64,000 nt of DNA from Marinomonas rhizomae (GTDB lineage Bacteria > Pseudomonadota > Gammaproteobacteria > Pseudomonadales > Marinomonadaceae): assembly GCF_024397855.1 (NCBI RefSeq), contig NZ_CP073343.1, positions 62,001 through 126,000 of the forward strand, read 5' to 3'. A model generated the notes under the pieces. The model was given only the letters and a program-made list of their open reading frames with translations, did no database searches and was not told the origin of the DNA. Both the position numbers and the translations under genes were made by a program. Below are positions 56,736 to 64,000 of the stretch, piece after piece; positions within the stretch are counted from its first letter, which is position 1, and every line of letters starts with the position of its first letter.

Positions 56736-57746
56736 TTATCGGCTGTGTCGAATTCGTGGGTTAACAATGCCGTAAGTGATATCCACCAAAAGATTCACGA
56801 CAATGATGATACAAGCGACAATCAAAATACCGCCTTGTACAACGGGGTAATCACGGCGTCCGATAGATTCGATCAACCATTTACCAATCCCCGGCCAAGC
56901 AAACACGGTTTCAGTCAAAATGGCGCCGGATAACAAAATACCCACTTGCAAACCAATTACGGTAATCACTGGGATCAAGGCGTTACGTAACGCATGAATC
57001 ACGATGACTCGCCAAGGAGCGATGCCTTTCGCGCGAGCGGTACGAATGTAATCTTCGCTTAATACTTCCAACATAGAAGAGCGCGTCATACGGGCAATAA
57101 CCGCCATAGGAATGGTGCCGAGAACAATACTTGGCAAGATCAGGTGCGAAACGGCAGAAGCAAACGCACCCTCTTCACCGGACAATAATGAGTCAATCAG
57201 CATAAAGCCGGTAACGTCGTCGATCCAGTACACCACATCGATCCGTCCAGAGACGGGTGTCCAACCCAGATTAACGGAAAATACCAACATCAATAGTAGC
57301 GCCCACCAAAATATGGGCATGGAATAACCGGTCAGTGAGAAGGTCATCACCGAATGATCAATTACCGTTCCACGTTTTACCGCAGCAAAAATACCCGCGG
57401 GCAAACCGATCAAAATAGCGAAAATAGCCGCACAAAAAGCCAACTCAATGGTGGCTGGGAAAAGCGTAAGGAATTCTTTCATTACCGGTTCTCTGGTAAT
57501 GAGGGAGTTGCCTAAATCACCTTGTAAAACGCCGGTGACATAGTGGTAGTACTGAACATATAACGGCTTGTCAAAGCCTAGTTGAGCACTTAATTCAGCG
57601 TGGCGTTCTGCGCTCACACCGCGTTCACCGGCCATGACTTCAATTGGGTCACCGGGGATTAAGCGAATAAGGGTAAAGGTCAGCAAGGTGATCCCGAGAA
57701 AAGTCGGAATAACAAGGCTTAAGCGACGGAAAATAAATTGGAACAT
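56736..57746 (-). CDS. dppB: dipeptide ABC transporter permease DppB
   Basis: 336 residues, six helices. MFQFIFRRLSLVIPTFLGITLLTF and IRLIPGDPIEVMAGERG are DppB/OppB start signatures; the EAA loop reads RTARAKGIAPWRVIVIHALRN. It lies 120 bp after dppA, and a strong hairpin in the gap may reduce its expression relative to dppA. Confidence 0.95.
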   Translation of the reverse strand: MFQFIFRRLSLVIPTFLGITLLTFTLIRLIPGDPIEVMAGERGVSAERHAELSAQLGFDKPLYVQYYHYVTGVLQGDLGNSLITREPVMKEFLTLFPATIELAFCAAIFAILIGLPAGIFAAVKRGTVIDHSVMTFSLTGYSMPIFWWALLLMLVFSVNLGWTPVSGRIDVVYWIDDVTGFMLIDSLLSGEEGAFASAVSHLILPSIVLGTIPMAVIARMTRSSMLEVLSEDYIRTARAKGIAPWRVIVIHALRNALIPVITVIGLQVGILLSGAILTETVFAWPGIGKWLIESIGRRDYPVVQGGILIVACIIIVVNLLVDITYGIVNPRIRHSR

Positions 57747-57798
57747 AAAGGACGGGCTCTCTTGAGATATTAGATGATCGAGCGTAGAGCTCGGTCAG

Positions 57799-57836
57799 CA
57801 AAGTACTTACTCACGTCCCAGCGAGTAAGTACTTTG
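57799..57836 (-). terminator. strong intercistronic hairpin between dppA and dppB
   Basis: CAAAGTACTTACTC pairs perfectly with GAGTAAGTACTTTG (14 bp, 10-base loop), starting 30 bp after the dppA stop. No T-run follows on the minus strand, so it is better read as an mRNA-stabilising or partial-termination element raising binding-protein dosage. Confidence 0.7.
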
Positions 57837-57866
57837 TTGTCCAAAGGACGTATTTCTAAACGTTGA

Positions 57867-59459
57867 TTATTTGCTTACGTTGTAGAAGTAGTGACCACCA
57901 AGTGGATCAATTTTGTAACCTTTAACTTCTTTACGGATTGGCTCGTAAACCACTGAGTGAGCGATAGTGATCCAAGGCGCTTCACGTTTGAAAACAACCT
58001 GAGCTTCTTCGTAGTCTTTCGTACGTTCCGCTTTATCAGAGGTTTGTTTTGCTTTTAGAAGCAGGTTGTTGAACTCTTCGTTACACCACTGTGCACGGTT
58101 AGAGCCTCCAACAGCATCACAACCTAGTAATACATATAGGAAGTTATCTGGGTCACCATTATCACCAGTCCAACCTAACAGTACGGTATCGTGTTCACCT
58201 TTCTTAGAACGGTTTAAGTACTCACCCCATTCGTAGGAAACAATTTCCGCTTTTACACCGATTTTAGACCAGTCTTCTTGCATGATTTCAGCCATACGAC
58301 GCGCATTTGGGTTGTATGGGCGTTGTACTGGCATTGCCCAGATGTTAGTGGAGAAACCATCTGGATAACCTGCTTCAGCAAGCAATTTTTTCGCTTTTAC
58401 TGGATCGTATGGGTAATCTACAACGTTTTTGTTGTAAGACCACATAGTTGGTGGAATTGGGTTTTTAGCCGCTTTACCTGCGCCTTGGAAAACCGCATCA
58501 ATGATCGCACTCTTGTCTGTTGCTAAGCTTAGAGCTTGGCGAACACGAACATCAGTGAATGGTTTTTTCTGCGTGTTAAATGCCAAATAACCAACGTTCA
58601 AGCCTTCTTGGCTCATTAGGTTGATGTTTGGGTCCGCTTCCATTTGCTTAAGGTCAGCTGGATTGGGATAAGGCATCACATCACACTCGCCCGCTTTCAA
58701 TTTTGCGTAACGAACAGAAGCGTCTGGTGTGATAGAGAAAACAAGACGATCGATTTTTGCTTTACCTTGCCAATAGTCTTTAAACGCTGTGTAGCGGATC
58801 AAAGAATCTTTTTGATACTGAACTTTTTGGAAAGGACCGGTAGCAACTGGATCAATGTCCAATTTCTCAGGTGTGCCCGCTTTCATGTAAGCGTCAGCTT
58901 GTTCTTTAGAGAAGATAGACGCAAAATCCATTGCAAGGTTAGCAATGAAAGGCGCTTCTGGTTTCGTCAAAATGAACTTAACCGTGTAGTCGTCGATCTT
59001 TTCGATTTTCTTGATTAGCGTGTCCATGCCCATGCCAGTGAAGTACTCGTATGAGCCACCAGACACAGAGTGGTAAGGATTGTCTTTGTTGCCTTGACGA
59101 TCAAAAGTGAAGATCACATCGTCGGCATTAAAATCACGTGTTGGTGTGAAGTCTTTTGAAGTGTGGAATTTCACACCTTTACGTAAATGGAAAGTGTATT
59201 CAAGGCCATCGCTTGATACATCATAGCTTGTTGCTAAGCCTGGTTCTGTTTCTGTCGTACCCAATTTGAATTCGACTAAACGGTTGAACATGTTTTTCGA
59301 TGTCGCGTCGAAAGTAGTACCAGCAGTATAGAATGCTGGGTTAAAGCCCTCAGGGCTACCTTCTGAACAATAAACCAGTGTTGTTGCAGCGTGAGCGGAA
59401 GTGCTGATTGCTCCAGCGGCCATGAGTGCAAGCGTCAGTTTTGCTAACCCTTTTTTCAT
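57867..59459 (-). CDS. dppA: dipeptide-binding protein DppA
   Basis: 530 residues, periplasmic. Signal peptide MKKGLAKLTLALMAAGAIS ends at AHA|ATT. TLVYCSEGSPEGFNP, FTFDRQGNKDNPYHSVSGGS, VFSITPDASVRYAKLKAGEC and MPVQRPYNPNARRMAEIMQ align closely with E. coli DppA, so dipeptide (and haem or aminolevulinate) binding is expected. GGAGAG precedes ATG. First gene of dppABCDF. Confidence 0.97.
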   Translation of the reverse strand: MKKGLAKLTLALMAAGAISTSAHAATTLVYCSEGSPEGFNPAFYTAGTTFDATSKNMFNRLVEFKLGTTETEPGLATSYDVSSDGLEYTFHLRKGVKFHTSKDFTPTRDFNADDVIFTFDRQGNKDNPYHSVSGGSYEYFTGMGMDTLIKKIEKIDDYTVKFILTKPEAPFIANLAMDFASIFSKEQADAYMKAGTPEKLDIDPVATGPFQKVQYQKDSLIRYTAFKDYWQGKAKIDRLVFSITPDASVRYAKLKAGECDVMPYPNPADLKQMEADPNINLMSQEGLNVGYLAFNTQKKPFTDVRVRQALSLATDKSAIIDAVFQGAGKAAKNPIPPTMWSYNKNVVDYPYDPVKAKKLLAEAGYPDGFSTNIWAMPVQRPYNPNARRMAEIMQEDWSKIGVKAEIVSYEWGEYLNRSKKGEHDTVLLGWTGDNGDPDNFLYVLLGCDAVGGSNRAQWCNEEFNNLLLKAKQTSDKAERTKDYEEAQVVFKREAPWITIAHSVVYEPIRKEVKGYKIDPLGGHYFYNVSK

Positions 59460-59582
59460 TGTAACTCTCCATTAACATAATTATATTCGTGTCAAACACG
59501 TGGGAAGTCGAATCAAGGTATTCGTTACTTTTGTGATTATCTTGGGTAGGTTAAGAGCCTTCTTTTTAGTTCGAGTTTTTAC

Positions 59583-59629
59583 AGTTTTTTAAAACAAACC
59601 CCATCCAAACTCCTAGTTCGAATGGGGTT
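59583..59629 (-). terminator. candidate minus-strand terminator upstream of dppA
   Basis: AACCCCAT pairs with ATGGGGTT across a 17-base loop; the minus strand continues TTGTTTT, then A residues. It would end a transcript entering from the 59.6-60 kb side, or an independent small RNA. Confidence 0.4.
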
Positions 59630-59942
59630 GCTCTGCCTCGTCCCTGAGCCCCCTTTAGCTATGAATGATGAATCTGAATAAACAGAAGCATCAAAAATAG
59701 CGTCTTTGAAGATTACTCAAGCCCATTTAAATAACCAATCGAAATAACGATATGGCCTATGCGTGTAATGAATACAAAATTTCTATAAAGCAGGGAAAGC
59801 CTTGATAACAAAGGCTTTACAGGACACTTTCTACGTAAGGAATATGGAAAAAAAAGGATTGTTTTTTTAGAAAACATGCAGAAAATTGAGAAAAGAGAGA
59901 TTGAAAGAGGGCTTTTAACGAGGTATTAAATCTATATAAAGA

Positions 59943-59976
59943 CAGTTTAGTGCTTCCTCAGAGAAACACTAAACTG
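59943..59976 (-). terminator. hairpin after the HIBADH-type gene
   Basis: CAGTTTAGTG pairs perfectly with CACTAAACTG around 14 bases, 17 bp after the stop codon on the minus strand. The tail TCTTTATATA is only moderately T-rich. Confidence 0.6.
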
Positions 59977-59992
59977 CACATAACACTAAAAA

Positions 59993-60862
59993 TTAGGCTT
60001 TTTTATCGAGCGCTTTTATTAGAACAGAAGTGTCTTGACGACCACGGCCTTCCGCCATGAGATCTTGATAATCCTGGTCAACGGCCTGGGTTAATGGAAT
60101 CTTGATCCCCATTTTTTCTGCTTGGGCAAGACACAGACCTAAATCCTTATGCATCCATTCAATCGCAAAGCCAAAATCAAACTCGTTTTTCGCCATGGTT
60201 TCACCGCGGTTTTCTAATTGCCATGAGCCAGCCGCGCCATATTTTAAGGTGTCGACCAATGAAGCGATATCTAAACCAGCCTGTTGGGCGAAACGAATCC
60301 CTTCAGACAAACCGGACAATACACCACCGATGAGAATCTGGTTTACCATTTTTGCAATCTGACCGTTACCGACAGGACCCATTAAGCTGGTGGCTTTTGC
60401 GTAGCAATCTAATACAGACTGAGCTTTATCCAAATCGCTTTGCGAACCACCTATCATCACGGTTAATACACCGTTTACGGCACCTGCTTGGCCACCAGAA
60501 ACGGGCGCATCCATAAAGTGGAAACCACGTTCTTGCGCTGTTTGATGAAGTTCTTTAGCCACTTCAGCTGAAGCGGTTGTGTGATCAATAAAAAGCGTGC
60601 CCACTTTGGCTTGTTGGAATACGCCTTCAGGGCCTAAGTAAATAGCGCGCAAATCATCGTCATTGCCGACGCAAGTTAAGACAATATCAGCATCTTGGGC
60701 GGCAATGGCAGGCGTTGTTGCGAAAGTGCCTGTGTATTCCTCACACCAGTTTTGAGCTTTTTGAGTCGACCGGTTGAAGACCACAACAGCATGACCTGCT
60801 TTACTTACATGTCCTGCCATTGGGTAGCCCATGGTTCCAAGTCCGATGAAGCTTACTTTCAT
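59993..60862 (-). CDS. 3-hydroxyisobutyrate dehydrogenase family oxidoreductase
   Basis: 289 residues of the beta-hydroxyacid dehydrogenase family: FIGLGTMGYPMAGH for NAD(P) binding, DAPVSGGQAGAVNG for the substrate, and GNGQIAKMVNQI with the catalytic lysine. NRST after the second strand suggests NADP. Closest classes are 3-hydroxyisobutyrate dehydrogenase (MmsB) and tartronate semialdehyde reductase (GarR/GlxR). No valine or glyoxylate genes adjoin, so the substrate is open. AAGGAGAA precedes the ATG. Confidence 0.9.
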   Translation of the reverse strand: MKVSFIGLGTMGYPMAGHVSKAGHAVVVFNRSTQKAQNWCEEYTGTFATTPAIAAQDADIVLTCVGNDDDLRAIYLGPEGVFQQAKVGTLFIDHTTASAEVAKELHQTAQERGFHFMDAPVSGGQAGAVNGVLTVMIGGSQSDLDKAQSVLDCYAKATSLMGPVGNGQIAKMVNQILIGGVLSGLSEGIRFAQQAGLDIASLVDTLKYGAAGSWQLENRGETMAKNEFDFGFAIEWMHKDLGLCLAQAEKMGIKIPLTQAVDQDYQDLMAEGRGRQDTSVLIKALDKKA

Positions 60863-61305
60863 TGCGTTTCTCCTTACTGCGTTTGTTCAAGTTGCTATAA
60901 ATCATACGCATTTGTCGGTTAATTACGAGGTACAAAAAAGAGGGAAATCAGGCATACAGATAGTGAAAAAGAGTCAGATATCGGCCTTTCTACTACATTT
61001 TTTGCTTTATTTCGATTCTGCGTATTTTTCACCCACCCTGTGGATAACTTTGTGTAAGAAAAACACAGCGACCGATTATTTCGTAAAAAAGCGCCTATTG
61101 GCGAATAATCGTGCATATTTTATACGATTTTCATTCTTTCCTTTTGCTCTTGTAGGAATTACCTCTTTTGTCAAGGCCTATAAATAACAAAATGCTGAAA
61201 AAGCGTCTTAATGCATCTAGTTCCTTCAGATTGGTTTGTTTTTAATCAAGACGCTGGTTTTGTGTGGTGATATTTAAAAAATCAATTTAAAACAATGGCT
61301 TAAAC
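60863..61305. other. 443-bp gene-free AT-rich region
   Basis: No plausible gene. One perfect DnaA-box sequence TTATCCACA occurs on the minus strand (61039-61047). The rest is AT-rich promoter-type DNA; no hairpin with a T-run was noted. Confidence 0.5.
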
Positions 61306-61926
61306 CTAAATGCGATCTTTGATTAAAGGGTAGATGGCGTTTGCTAAGTGTTCATTTCCTTGCGTGTCTAAATGAACCCCATCGACTTCACAGGGTTGTA
61401 AAACCCCAGCCGCGTTGAGAAAAATACATTGGTTCTTAGAGGCAATATCTTGGTAGTACTGATGAAAATATTGTGATTTTTCAATGGCTCCGTCAAAACT
61501 TTCAGCAACAGAGCCCGTTGGGGATAAAATATTTGGCGGAGCGACTATGACAAGGGTTGGCGCAGGAAAACCATTGTCATTCGGCATTCTTGACTTTTCG
61601 ATCAGTTTCTCGACGCCTTTTGCGGCCTCATAGGCACCAACATGGAAATGTCGCTTCAAATCATTAGTGCCTAACATCAGGATCAAAATATCGACAGGGC
61701 CAAAGGTTTCTAAGGCGGCTTGAAGGTATGACAGACCATTGCGACCTTCTAAGAAAGGGTCATTCCAGATGGTGGTTCGTCCCGGTAAACCAAAATTAAT
61801 CACTTGGTGCTGGTGGCCTAATAAGTCGTTCAACAAGGTCGGCCAACATAGATGTTTTGGGTAACGTCCACCATTAGGTATCCGCCCCCAAGTAAGAGAA
61901 TCCCCGTAACATAAAATAGTAGCCAT
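61306..61926 (-). CDS. SGNH/GDSL-family esterase
   Basis: 206 residues, without a signal peptide. The SGNH blocks are complete: YGDSLTWG (nucleophile Ser about 9), GLPGRTT (Gly), MLGTNDLKR (Asn) and DGVHLDTQGN (Asp-His). Close in layout to arylesterase/acyl-CoA thioesterase I-type and carbohydrate esterases of marine bacteria. GGAGC precedes the ATG. Divergent from the aldehyde dehydrogenase, so coregulation is possible. Substrate unknown. Confidence 0.9.
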   Translation of the reverse strand: MATILCYGDSLTWGRIPNGGRYPKHLCWPTLLNDLLGHQHQVINFGLPGRTTIWNDPFLEGRNGLSYLQAALETFGPVDILILMLGTNDLKRHFHVGAYEAAKGVEKLIEKSRMPNDNGFPAPTLVIVAPPNILSPTGSVAESFDGAIEKSQYFHQYYQDIASKNQCIFLNAAGVLQPCEVDGVHLDTQGNEHLANAIYPLIKDRI

Positions 61927-62019
61927 GATTTGCTCCTTGCATTAATAATGAGTCATTAGATAGTGTAGTTAATCTACGGCGTTTGATCACAAAATAATAA
62001 CGAGCTGTGAGAGGCCCAT

Positions 62020-63450
62020 ATGAATATAGTTTCTTCTACTTTCTCTTCGAAAGATGATATTCACTCGGCTTTTTCTCGTCTGAAAAAGGTGACTCAGCAA
62101 AATGCCTTTCCCTCTGCCCAAGAGCGCCGACAAGTTCTTATTCGTCTGCAAGCCTCATTAATGGATCATGAAACCGTTTTATTAGAGGCATTACGAAAAG
62201 ATTTTGGGACACGTGCCCATGAAGAGTCTCGGTTGATTGAACTTGTTCCTTTGCTTGGGGAAATAAAACACGCAAAGCGTTACCTTGCTAAATGGATGAA
62301 ACCGTCCAAACGTCATGTTCACATCAGCACCTTACCTGCCAGTGCTCAGGTGTTCTATCAGCCAAAAGGTGTGATAGGGATCATCTCACCTTGGAATTAC
62401 CCTGTGTTGCTTTCCCTAGGGCCTCTGGTGGGGGCGTTAGCCGCTGGTAATCGAGTGATGATGAAGTTGTCTGAGTTCTGTCCTGAAACCAATCGAGTGT
62501 TACGCGATGTAGTGACTCATGCGTTAGGAGGCGATTGGGTGGAAGTGATTGAAGGCGAGGCAGATATTGCTAATGAGTTTAGTAAGCAACCTTTTGATCA
62601 CATATTATTTACTGGCTCGACGTCCGTTGGCCATATCATTATGCGTAACGCTGCCGAGCATTTAACGCCAGTGACTTTAGAGTTGGGCGGAAAATCTCCG
62701 TTGTTGGTCGCACCATCAGCGGATTTGCGTGATACGGCTAAGAAGCTGGTCTTTGGAAAAATGCTCAACGCAGGACAAACCTGTGTCGCGCCTGATTACG
62801 TTATGTGTCATGCCGAGCAAAAGCAGACCTTAATCGATTATATCAAACAGGAGCTCGCAACTTATTATCCAGAAGGTGTGTTGAGCCCTGATTACACGAG
62901 TTTGATTAATACTCGCCAATTAGACCGCCTGAAAGGCTATCTAGACGAAGCCAGAGCCGCTGGTGTAGTGTGTGAGAATCTAATGTCCCAAGGGCCAGAG
63001 GAAAGTGATGGTAGGCTGGCATTGCATGTGCTGTATCAACCTGATGATTGGTTGAGCGTGATGCAGGATGAGATCTTCGGGCCTTTGCTGCCCATTTTAA
63101 CTTACAACGATCTATCCGACGCCTTGTCTTATATTCAGCAACGACCTCGGCCGTTATCCATGTACTTGTTTACGCAACACAATGAAGATCAAAAGCGATG
63201 CGAGGAAAATATTGCCAGTGGCAGCTTGGTGATCAACCATACCCTAGTGCAAGTGGCGCAAGCGGATTTGCCCTTTGGAGGCATTGGCGCATCGGGCATG
63301 GGCGCTTATCATGCTGAAGAAGGCTTTCGCACCTTTTCCCATAGCAAATCGGTATTACGTAAACGTGGGCCGAATGTTCTTGGTTTGTTAAGGCCGCCAT
63401 ACGGACGTTGTATTCATCGGTTAGTCGCAAAATACTGGCGATGGCTTTAA
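62020..63450 (+). CDS. calB: coniferyl-aldehyde-type aldehyde dehydrogenase
   Basis: 476 residues, aldehyde dehydrogenase superfamily, CalB-like branch. GIISPWNYPVLLSLGPLVGALAAGNRVMMK (two blocks) binds NAD, TLELGGKSP carries the general-base Glu, and NAGQTCVAPDYV the nucleophile Cys. The C-terminal GLLRPPYGRCIHRLV is typical of membrane-associated ALDH3 relatives. Oxidises coniferyl or other aldehydes; the exact substrate is inferred only from family. GAGAGG precedes ATG. Confidence 0.88.
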   Translation: MNIVSSTFSSKDDIHSAFSRLKKVTQQNAFPSAQERRQVLIRLQASLMDHETVLLEALRKDFGTRAHEESRLIELVPLLGEIKHAKRYLAKWMKPSKRHVHISTLPASAQVFYQPKGVIGIISPWNYPVLLSLGPLVGALAAGNRVMMKLSEFCPETNRVLRDVVTHALGGDWVEVIEGEADIANEFSKQPFDHILFTGSTSVGHIIMRNAAEHLTPVTLELGGKSPLLVAPSADLRDTAKKLVFGKMLNAGQTCVAPDYVMCHAEQKQTLIDYIKQELATYYPEGVLSPDYTSLINTRQLDRLKGYLDEARAAGVVCENLMSQGPEESDGRLALHVLYQPDDWLSVMQDEIFGPLLPILTYNDLSDALSYIQQRPRPLSMYLFTQHNEDQKRCEENIASGSLVINHTLVQVAQADLPFGGIGASGMGAYHAEEGFRTFSHSKSVLRKRGPNVLGLLRPPYGRCIHRLVAKYWRWL

Positions 63451-63458
63451 TAAAATAA

Positions 63459-63490
63459 AAATCCCACGCTGATCTCTCAACGTGGGATTT
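63459..63490. terminator. bidirectional terminator
   Basis: AAATCCCACG pairs with CGTGGGATTT across 12 bases between the convergent aldehyde dehydrogenase and chemoreceptor genes. Confidence 0.8.
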
Positions 63491-63514
63491 GTCGTTCTAC
63501 TGTATTTTATATAT

Positions 63515-64000
63515 TTATTTCAACGCATTGAGTCGATTCGCAATGGCGTCGATCTCTTTACTCATGCGACTAAGCTGACTAGAGTCGCTGGCGTTACTGC
63601 CAGTTAACTCTTGCAAGCGAGAGACAAACTGGCTCAAGTCCTGTGACACTTTTTGCTGTTCGCCAGCGGCCACCGAGATTTGCGTTGCTTGATCTGTGAT
63701 CTGAGAGAAAGCGCTCACCACTTGTTGTAAGTGATTCGCTGTCGACTCTGCAGTTGACACGGCACGTTCAGTTTCGCTGTGCCCCAGTTCCATAGAGCTA
63801 ACGGATTCTTTCGACGCAACCTGCAAGCGTCCTAGCACTTGCTCTATTTCCACCGCTGAGCTTTCACTCTTCGCGGCAAGGTTGCGAACTTCATCGGCCA
63901 CTACCGCAAAGCCTCGACCTGTTTCCCCTGCTCGAGCCGCCTCAATCGCCGCGTTAAGAGCAAGTAGGTTAGTTTGCTCAGCAATGTCACGAATCACACC
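63515..64000 (-). CDS. methyl-accepting chemotaxis protein, C-terminal fragment
   Basis: The minus-strand frame is open to the window end and gives the last 162 or so residues of an MCP. It includes the hairpin tip signature [37 protein letters not shown], where CheA and CheW bind, followed by a heptad-rich coiled coil. No CheB/CheR pentapeptide at the C-terminus (ends RLNALK). The sensor domain lies outside the window, so the ligand cannot be judged. Confidence 0.95.
   Translation of the reverse strand, partial: GVIRDIAEQTNLLALNAAIEAARAGETGRGFAVVADEVRNLAAKSESSAVEIEQVLGRLQVASKESVSSMELGHSETERAVSTAESTANHLQQVVSAFSQITDQATQISVAAGEQQKVSQDLSQFVSRLQELTGSNASDSSQLSRMSKEIDAIANRLNALK

Larger units (their letters stand above)
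59460..59992. other. 533-bp gene-free region upstream of dppA
   Basis: No convincing coding frame. It contains the dppA promoter region, an AT-rich stretch around 59800-59940, and two hairpins noted separately. The hairpin at 59597-59629 faces a T-rich tail on the minus strand, so an untranslated transcript ending there is possible. No known sRNA sequence was recognised. Confidence 0.6.

Noticed and set aside
60831-61187. 118-codon plus-strand frame upstream of the HIBADH-type gene
   Set aside because: It begins inside the antisense of a real gene, has no ribosome site, and shows Phe/Leu/Lys composition expected of translated AT-rich noncoding DNA.

Overview
The window reads as a chromosomal segment of a marine gammaproteobacterium. 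LpxM-type lipid A acyltransferase, oxygen-dependent HemF, a complete cytochrome bo3 operon, an E. coli-like dppABCDF operon, PBP1C with an alpha-2-macroglobulin, RsmC and YehS all point there. The gene mix and moderate GC suggest Oceanospirillales, plausibly Marinomonas, but no rRNA or other species marker is present, so the genus is inference. Coding density is high, there is no phage or IS, and no tRNA or rRNA gene was recognised.

Layout. 1-3.8 kb: a KAP-family P-loop NTPase cut by the window edge, a small orphan protein, and lpdA divergent from a TetR regulator with two copies of one operator between them. 3.8-9.7 kb: lpxM, then hemF-aroE-FemAB-like, then a WYL regulator divergent from a glutathione S-transferase. 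9.7-13.5 kb is a nitric-oxide defence block: hmp divergent from norR, with a sigma-54 promoter and NorR sites between them, then a group II truncated haemoglobin coupled to a small membrane protein. 13.8-22.5 kb: a MATE exporter, a second divergent shikimate-dehydrogenase-like gene, an LldR-type regulator with a perfect operator in front of a large FAD/Fe-S D-lactate dehydrogenase, a TSUP transporter, and a LysR/DUF2798 pair.

22.6-27.9 kb: an AGCS symporter; a single-chain phenylalanyl-tRNA-synthetase-like protein preceded by an attenuator-like leader; a NimA-type flavoprotein and its MocR regulator. 28-33.6 kb: cyoABCDE. 33.7-41.3 kb: a secreted tannase-family esterase lacking the usual cysteine pair, an SDR, a MarR-EmrA-EmrB efflux set, and a gamma-glutamylcyclotransferase-like gene overlapping rsmC. 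41.4-46.2 kb: LysE exporter, acyltransferase 3, YehS, a porin and an AraC regulator. 46.4-53.6 kb: pbpC translationally coupled to a very large alpha-2-macroglobulin. 53.8-59.5 kb: the dipeptide ABC operon dppABCDF. 60-64 kb: a 3-hydroxyisobutyrate-dehydrogenase-type enzyme, an SGNH esterase, a coniferyl-aldehyde-type dehydrogenase and a truncated chemoreceptor.

The most unusual items are the PheRS-like protein (FPF substrate-pocket motif replaced by HPY, mitochondrial-type PheS+FDX-ACB architecture) and its leader with mutually exclusive hairpins; the AroE-like paralogue with a rewritten substrate motif; the esterase without CS-D-HC cysteines; a cluster of DnaA-box-like sites; and REP-like inverted repeats, one of which supplies the last codons and stop of the lactate dehydrogenase gene.
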